From positions 1-10,061 of the forward strand of contig CBCPNA010000037.1 of the NCBI GenBank assembly GCA_965120415.1: a DNA stretch of 10,061 bases, in the 5' to 3' direction. Both the position numbers and the translations under genes were made by a program. The first letter of the stretch is position 1, and every line of letters starts with the position of its first letter. The DNA is from CBCPNA01 sp965120415 (GTDB lineage: Bacteria; Bacillota; Clostridia; Lachnospirales; CAG-274). The notes beneath the pieces are model-generated. The model ran no database searches. It had not been told where the DNA came from and saw only the letters and a program-made list of their open reading frames with translations. Positions 7,113 to 10,061 of the stretch are shown here, piece after piece.

Positions 7113-7124
7113 TACATTGTTAAT
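7099..7124. promoter_or_regulatory. Operator palindrome over the -35 box of the toxin-antitoxin promoter
   Basis: Perfect inverted repeat with 10-bp arms, ATTAACAATG and CATTGTTAAT, separated by 6 bases. It covers the whole -35 hexamer, so a ribbon-helix-helix antitoxin dimer pair, alone or with toxin, would block RNA polymerase there. The position and symmetry are seen directly; the binding partner is inferred from the adjacent RelB/DinJ-type gene. Confidence 0.8.
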
Positions 7125-7138
7125 ACATAGTATATTCG

Positions 7139-7231
7139 TTAATTTATCTTTTTATACTCAAGTGGTCTAGTAAGTTTAATTACACAAGCTGTTGAAATGA
7201 ATATTAAAACAAAAATAACAGCTAAAGTTAT
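7139..7231 (-). pseudogene. Orphaned C-terminal tail of the TadB-like gene after a premature TAA
   Basis: Directly in frame after the TAA at 7234-7232 come 30 sense codons and a second TAA (7141-7139). They encode a membrane helix, ITLAVIFVLIFISTACVI, then the charged segment KLTRPLEYKKIN. A final helix followed by a short basic tail is how TadB-like proteins normally end. There is no start codon or ribosome binding site for it as a separate peptide. A single change from CAA (Gln) to TAA would explain the break. Confidence 0.75.
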
Positions 7232-8071
7232 TTACCCAACAGTGCTGTACATAAGTGTTTCATACCAGCTGTTATTTAACATTTTACATAAAGGTATGTT
7301 GAATAAAACTAAACAAACCATAGCCAAAAACTCTTTTCTAGGCTCAAATACAAGTGATTCTAATTCTAAATTTACTATTCTCATATCGCTTAACTTTCTA
7401 ACGATAGGTATTAGTACAGTTTTTAAATTTCTATCATTTTGGCATAAAATCATAGCATCAACCCATTCTCTAAATACTGCATTGTCTATTTTATATTTTA
7501 AATTATTAAGGCCCGTAATAATATCTGGATTTACAACTTTTATTTGCGTTAAAAACTCTTTAAATACTGAATACACAGGCTCATTTAAATTTTCTATCGT
7601 TTCTTCAACGCTTGTTATAATATTTTCATTTCTTAAATATGATGTTGTTATTACAGACAATGCCGTTTCAAGTTCTGAATTTATCTCTTTTTTATAATTG
7701 TTAGATGAAAGCTTGACCCACCAAAATGGTATAAATAAAAAGCCTAATGATAACACTGGTACTAAAAATATATTTGAAAATACTGTTGCTATACAAATTC
7801 CAATTCCAAAAAATAAAATAGAACTAGCAAATATTATAGGCATTTTGCTACTTCTATTCGTTATTTCAAGAATTTTTTCTATTTCTATAATTTCTCTTTT
7901 TATAAAGTTTACTTTATTTTGTTTTTTAAGCTCTTTTACTTCAGCTTTAATTCCTCTGTTTTTTTCTGTCATAATAAGTTTAAAAATATTGTTTGAAAAC
8001 TCTAAAGGCTTTAGATTGAAAATAGTAAAAATACCTACAACTATACATAAAAAAGCCAACAAATTTAACAT
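7232..8071 (-). CDS. TadB-like T2SSF-family membrane protein, probably cut short by an in-frame stop
   Basis: Inner-membrane platform protein of a Tad pilus machine, which would work with TadC and the TadA ATPase. The 279 residues show an N-terminal helix (2-18), a soluble stretch with coiled-coil-like charge (about 37-70), two helices (78-97, 101-120), a T2SSF-like cytoplasmic region (about 130-240) and one helix near the end (248-264). The expected last helix is missing but is encoded in frame immediately after the TAA, which supports a nonsense mutation. The ATG at 8071 is preceded by GGGGTG and overlaps the end of the CpaF-like remnant, so it was once coupled to the ATPase gene. TadC normally follows directly; here a toxin-antitoxin cassette intervenes. 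Confidence 0.8.
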   Translation of the reverse strand: MLNLLAFLCIVVGIFTIFNLKPLEFSNNIFKLIMTEKNRGIKAEVKELKKQNKVNFIKREIIEIEKILEITNRSSKMPIIFASSILFFGIGICIATVFSNIFLVPVLSLGFLFIPFWWVKLSSNNYKKEINSELETALSVITTSYLRNENIITSVEETIENLNEPVYSVFKEFLTQIKVVNPDIITGLNNLKYKIDNAVFREWVDAMILCQNDRNLKTVLIPIVRKLSDMRIVNLELESLVFEPRKEFLAMVCLVLFNIPLCKMLNNSWYETLMYSTVG

Positions 8072-8313
8072 TTATCACACCCCAATTCTTTTAAAATTTC
8101 AGCTGGCATACCGTTTTCAATAAGTCTTTTTTCAAGGCTTTTTGATATATTATTTATCCTTTTATGCTTGCCATTTATAATGAATTTTTGCCCATCAAAT
8201 TTATTTTCTACAATGTCATATTTAAATAAAGTTTTAAATTTTCTAGTACCATTTTCAGCAATTTCACACTCCATTATCTCCATTATTTTTCTTTTTTTAT
8301 TTTCAAGTTGTTT
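8065..8313 (-). pseudogene. C-terminal remnant of a TadA/CpaF-type secretion ATPase
   Basis: Reading from about 8313 the frame gives KQLENKKRKIMEIMECEIAE and on to TAA at 8067-8065, 82 codons in all. This resembles the last 80 or so residues of CpaF/TadA ATPases: a basic KRKIMEI strand, an LFKYDIVENKFDGQKFI segment, and a helical tail ending LIENGMPAEILKEL. The whole catalytic part (Walker A, Asp box, Walker B, His box) is absent. An ATG at 8283 could give a 72-residue protein but has no good ribosome binding site. The position, directly before the TadB-like gene, is where TadA belongs. The family call rests on the tail alone and on order. Confidence 0.75.
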
Positions 8314-8428
8314 TGCCTGCGTTAGGACTTCCCCACACTGCTAATACTTTTTTTGAATCATTTATAAATTCTTCTTCATGCTTTGGTTTTTTCTTAGAAA
8401 TACTAGATATTTTCTTGAAATTTAACAT
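8303..8428 (-). pseudogene. N-terminal remnant of a TadZ/CpaE-like P-loop ATPase
   Basis: An ATG at 8428 opens a frame of 41 codons ending at TGA (8305-8303). It has a Lys-rich N-terminus, then VLAVWGSPNAGKTT, a beta strand running into a Walker A nucleotide-binding loop. The frame stops exactly where the P-loop helix should continue. A P-loop protein between CpaB and CpaF is normally TadZ/CpaE, the polar localisation ATPase of Tad pili. The bases at the break, about 8306-8313, also read in another frame as KQL, the start of the CpaF-like tail. I infer one deletion joining the two genes out of frame. The start lies 16 bases after the CpaB stop. Confidence 0.75.
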
Positions 8429-8444
8429 TTATTCACTCTCTTTC

Positions 8445-9221
8445 TTAATCTTCTGTTTCTAATTGTTCTTCTAAAACAACTTCTTCAAATTCAACTATAT
8501 CTCCATTTTTAAAATTTTCTAAATATTCATCTTGAGCATTTAAAAATTTCTCTTTTTCATCTCCACGATATACAAGGGATAGGTGAATATTTCCATCTTC
8601 CTCAAGTTCGGCTAATATTTTGCTCTGTTCTTCTGTTACTAAAAGGGTTACTGTCGATGCTAATTCATTTTCTTCAGATTTATTACTTTCTGTGTTGGCA
8701 TCGTATCCACTACTTGCTGTAACAGCAATAACTTCCACATATTTAAGTTCATTAGGAATAACTGTTTCTTCAGTATCTCTAAAATTTGCTGATATTACTG
8801 ACACTATATCTCCACTTTTTATTTTGCCACTTAGTCCATTAGCAAATGATGTTATAGTAACAGAAATTGCCCTTTTTTCTCCATTAAGATTATATAAATA
8901 ATCATTTTGGGCAGTTGGTTCGCTACTTATTTTTGTTGTTAAAATTGTATCATCTATATTTATATCTACTGTTGCAAACTTACCTATTACTAAATCTTTA
9001 TCATTTACAACACTGCTTGGTAAATTTAATTTTGAAACTTCAACTTCTTTTACAGCGTCCTTTGTTATTTCATCTCCACTTTTTATTTCCTTAACTGCTC
9101 TAACAACGACTACACTTTCAACTGATTTATTATTCAAAAATGGTGCTATTATAAAACATATAAAAAATGCAATTACTATACATATACAACCTAAAACTGT
9201 TCTATTTTTTAAAATTTTCAT
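8445..9221 (-). CDS. CpaB/RcpC-like Tad pilus assembly protein with SAF domain
   Basis: Periplasm- or wall-facing assembly protein of Flp/Tad pili. The 258 residues begin with a membrane anchor (about 8-27), then a SAF-type domain (about 38-100; VVRAVKEIKSGDEITKDAV, then VIGKFATVDINIDDTI). An RcpC/CpaB-type C-terminal part follows (about 116-218; KRAISVTI, LSGKIKSGDIVSVI, VTLLVTEEQSKILAELEEDG). An acidic tail closes the protein. The ATG overlaps the stop of the prepilin peptidase gene by 4 bases, so translation is probably coupled. Length and motifs look complete, unlike several neighbours. In Gram-positive elements no outer-membrane secretin is expected, so its partner is unknown. Confidence 0.88.
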   Translation of the reverse strand: MKILKNRTVLGCICIVIAFFICFIIAPFLNNKSVESVVVVRAVKEIKSGDEITKDAVKEVEVSKLNLPSSVVNDKDLVIGKFATVDINIDDTILTTKISSEPTAQNDYLYNLNGEKRAISVTITSFANGLSGKIKSGDIVSVISANFRDTEETVIPNELKYVEVIAVTASSGYDANTESNKSEENELASTVTLLVTEEQSKILAELEEDGNIHLSLVYRGDEKEKFLNAQDEYLENFKNGDIVEFEEVVLEEQLETED

Positions 9222-9622
9222 TTAATTCCTCCTGAATTTATAATTATTATCCAAAAACTGAAAAACGGTATTAAAGGAAATGATTTTACACATTTCCCTT
9301 TTACCATTTTCAAAATGATATAAAAAATGAGCATTGTAATTAGTCCTAAAATAACTACTACAATGCTCTTATAAAAACCTAAAATTAAACTTATTGCTAA
9401 AATAAACTTAACATCTCCACCACCTATTCCACCGTATTTTATCGCTATAATCAAAATAATTATAGGTACAATTAATCCAAACATATTTATTACCTTAAAA
9501 TTAAGCATAAATAACATACTTATTAATAAATTGAGCGTATCTGGAACAATTCTCTTTTTTATATCAAATATACTGCCGACTAAACATAGTACAATTAACA
9601 AGAAAATTTGTAACTTTTCCAT
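9218..9622 (-). CDS. A24-family prepilin peptidase (TadV/CpaA-like)
   Basis: Membrane aspartic peptidase that removes the leader from Flp-type prepilins and pseudopilins. The 134-residue protein is almost all hydrophobic, with about five or six helices. The catalytic aspartates are visible: Asp20 in SIFDIKKRIVPD (18-28) and Asp70 in the family signature GGGD (67-70), followed by VKF. It lacks the extra methyltransferase domain of longer PilD enzymes, as is usual for Tad-type peptidases. The start ATG at 9622 lies a few bases after the place where the pilin frame would end if its frameshift were repaired. Likely substrates are the Flp-like, DUF4320-like and TadE-like proteins of this locus. 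It appears intact. Confidence 0.88.
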   Translation of the reverse strand: MEKLQIFLLIVLCLVGSIFDIKKRIVPDTLNLLISMLFMLNFKVINMFGLIVPIIILIIAIKYGGIGGGDVKFILAISLILGFYKSIVVVILGLITMLIFYIILKMVKGKCVKSFPLIPFFSFWIIIINSGGIK

Positions 9623-9624
9623 CT

Positions 9625-9678
9625 TTAGCCTTTATAATCAAACAAATCTTTAACTCTTTCTACTAGAGTTGGCATAAT
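9625..9678 (-). pseudogene. Out-of-frame original C-terminus of the Flp-like pilin
   Basis: One frame over from the annotated pilin end, 17 codons read IMPTLVERVKDLFDYKG and stop at TAA, 3 bases before the peptidase start codon. This is the normal tail of DUF6133-type pilins as I recall it. It joins the upstream frame if one A is removed from the AAA run at 9680-9678. Confidence 0.75.
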
Positions 9679-9865
9679 TTGTGTTGTTGAATAATGCATA
9701 AAGTCCAGCTAAAAGCAATGCTCCAACTACAACTGCAATTAATATTTTTAAGCCACTATCTACATATCCTTCGCCTTTTTTATCCTTTAATAAACGCATT
9801 GCTACTTGACCTTTTGCCATCATTTCTGTTCCTTTTCTGTTAACTTTATTTAAAAATTTTCTCAT
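9650..9865 (-). CDS. Flp-like/DUF6133-like small pilin with a C-terminal frameshift
   Basis: Probable main fibre subunit of the Tad locus. The 71 residues have a long basic leader, the processing motif KDKKGEGYVD (27-36) and one hydrophobic helix (about 39-60; KILIAVVVGALLLAGLYALF). The prepilin peptidase would cut near Gly31, which places the acidic residue Asp36 at +5, similar to the Glu5 of Flp pilins; the cut site is inferred. The sequence up to residue 62 fits the DUF6133/Flp-like family. The last nine residues (NYANSSRKS) do not, and the expected tail lies in the next frame, so a one-base insertion is likely. The ATG is preceded by AAAAGGAG. It is the first full gene of the module in view. 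Confidence 0.75.
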   Translation of the reverse strand: MRKFLNKVNRKGTEMMAKGQVAMRLLKDKKGEGYVDSGLKILIAVVVGALLLAGLYALFNNTNYANSSRKS

Positions 9866-9991
9866 AATTTCATTCTCCTTTTAATATAATAAATTTTTAG
9901 TATATAACTACTTATTGTTTAAATTTTACACTCCTAACCCCCTTTAATATAATTTATTAATTTTAGGCATCACTCCTTTCAAAAAATATTT
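9866..9991 (-). other. Gene-free AT-rich leader before the pilin, with two ribosome-binding-site-like motifs
   Basis: A 126-base gap. On the minus strand it holds GAAAGGAG directly before an ATG that opens an 8-codon frame (9970-9944), and GGGGGTTAGGAG (around 9942-9931) followed by no useful frame. A TATACT hexamer lies about 40 bases before the pilin start, but no good -35 box is placed with it. It may be the leader of the pilin operon or the remains of small lost genes; I see no terminator. Confidence 0.4.
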
Positions 9992-10061
9992 TTACTCTTC
10001 CTTTAATTGATTAATTATTTCATCAAGCAAACTTATACATTTTTGCTTGTCCATATTTCTT
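9992..10061 (-). CDS. C-terminal end of an upstream gene, or a 20-residue open frame
   Basis: The last codons before a TAA at 9994-9992 read from the window edge as RNMDKQKCISLLDEIINQLK followed by EE. The frame is open to the edge, so this is most likely the end of a longer gene beyond the window. It could instead be a short peptide from the ATG at 10054. The sequence is helical and charged; I cannot assign a family. Confidence 0.45.
   Translation of the reverse strand, partial: RNMDKQKCISLLDEIINQLKEE

Noticed and set aside
6488..7139. Toxin-antitoxin cassette as a transposable unit with terminal repeats
   Set aside because: No inverted repeats or target duplication are visible at its edges and no transposase is present; the palindromes found are the operator and the terminator.
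7139..7234. Stop codon reassignment (TAA read as Gln) as an explanation for the TadB break
   Set aside because: Most genes in the window end at TAA at sensible positions, and no other gene needs TAA read through, so a nonsense mutation is the simpler reading.
7197..8123. Two long plus-strand open frames opposite the TadB-like gene
   Set aside because: They are antisense to a gene with clear membrane and T2SSF-like features, have no good ribosome binding site, and encode Ile/Ser/Leu-rich translations typical of antisense to AT-rich coding DNA.
9944..9970. Eight-codon frame after GAAAGGAG considered as a leader peptide
   Set aside because: The spacing between the ribosome binding motif and ATG is only about 2 bases, and no attenuator stem-loop follows; not supported as a gene.

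Overview
The window is AT-rich DNA in which every gene I can support lies on the minus strand. It reads as one continuous module running from position 10061 down to 1, with small gaps and 4-base start/stop overlaps. The low-GC codon use, strong Gram-positive ribosome binding sites, several TTG/GTG starts and the set of protein families point to a Bacillota (Clostridia-type) host. The DNA looks like part of the transfer region of an integrative conjugative element of the broad Tn1549/CTn type. The host and element type are inferred from gene content; no integrase, relaxase or attachment site is in view.

Upstream part (10061 to about 4990): a Tad/Flp-type pilus locus. In transcription order it holds a short gene tail at the window edge, a Flp-like pilin (9865-9650), an A24 prepilin peptidase (9622-9218), a CpaB/SAF protein (9221-8445), remnants of a TadZ-like and a TadA/CpaF-like ATPase (8428-8065), a TadB-like membrane protein (8071-7232), a DinJ/YafQ-type toxin-antitoxin cassette (7064-6518), a TadC-like membrane protein (6531-5941), a DUF4320-like pseudopilin (5929-5522) and a TadE-like pseudopilin (5525-4989). 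Much of the locus is broken. The pilin has a one-base frameshift near its C-terminus. The two ATPase genes have collapsed into a fused remnant of about 360 bp, with the Walker A motif of one running out of frame into the C-terminal tail of the other. TadB has an in-frame TAA just before its last membrane helix. TadC has apparently lost its N-terminal third where the toxin-antitoxin cassette sits. The peptidase, CpaB, DUF4320 and TadE-like genes still look intact.

Downstream part (4918 to 1): transfer-apparatus and accessory genes that all look intact. They are a membrane-anchored Thr/Gln/Glu-rich stalk protein (DUF6550-like), a Rho-independent terminator, a 691-residue exported protein, a small VirB2-like/DUF3852 membrane protein, a VirB6/TrbL-like channel protein of the CD1112 type, and a C5 cytosine DNA methyltransferase that starts with TTG and runs off the left edge.

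Working model: the element joins type IV secretion components (VirB2-like, VirB6-like) to a Tad-type fibre that could help cells attach during mating. In this copy the fibre machinery is decaying by several independent lesions. The toxin-antitoxin cassette, which carries its own consensus promoter, operator palindrome and terminator, has been inserted among the assembly genes. Its promoter may now influence expression of the genes downstream.
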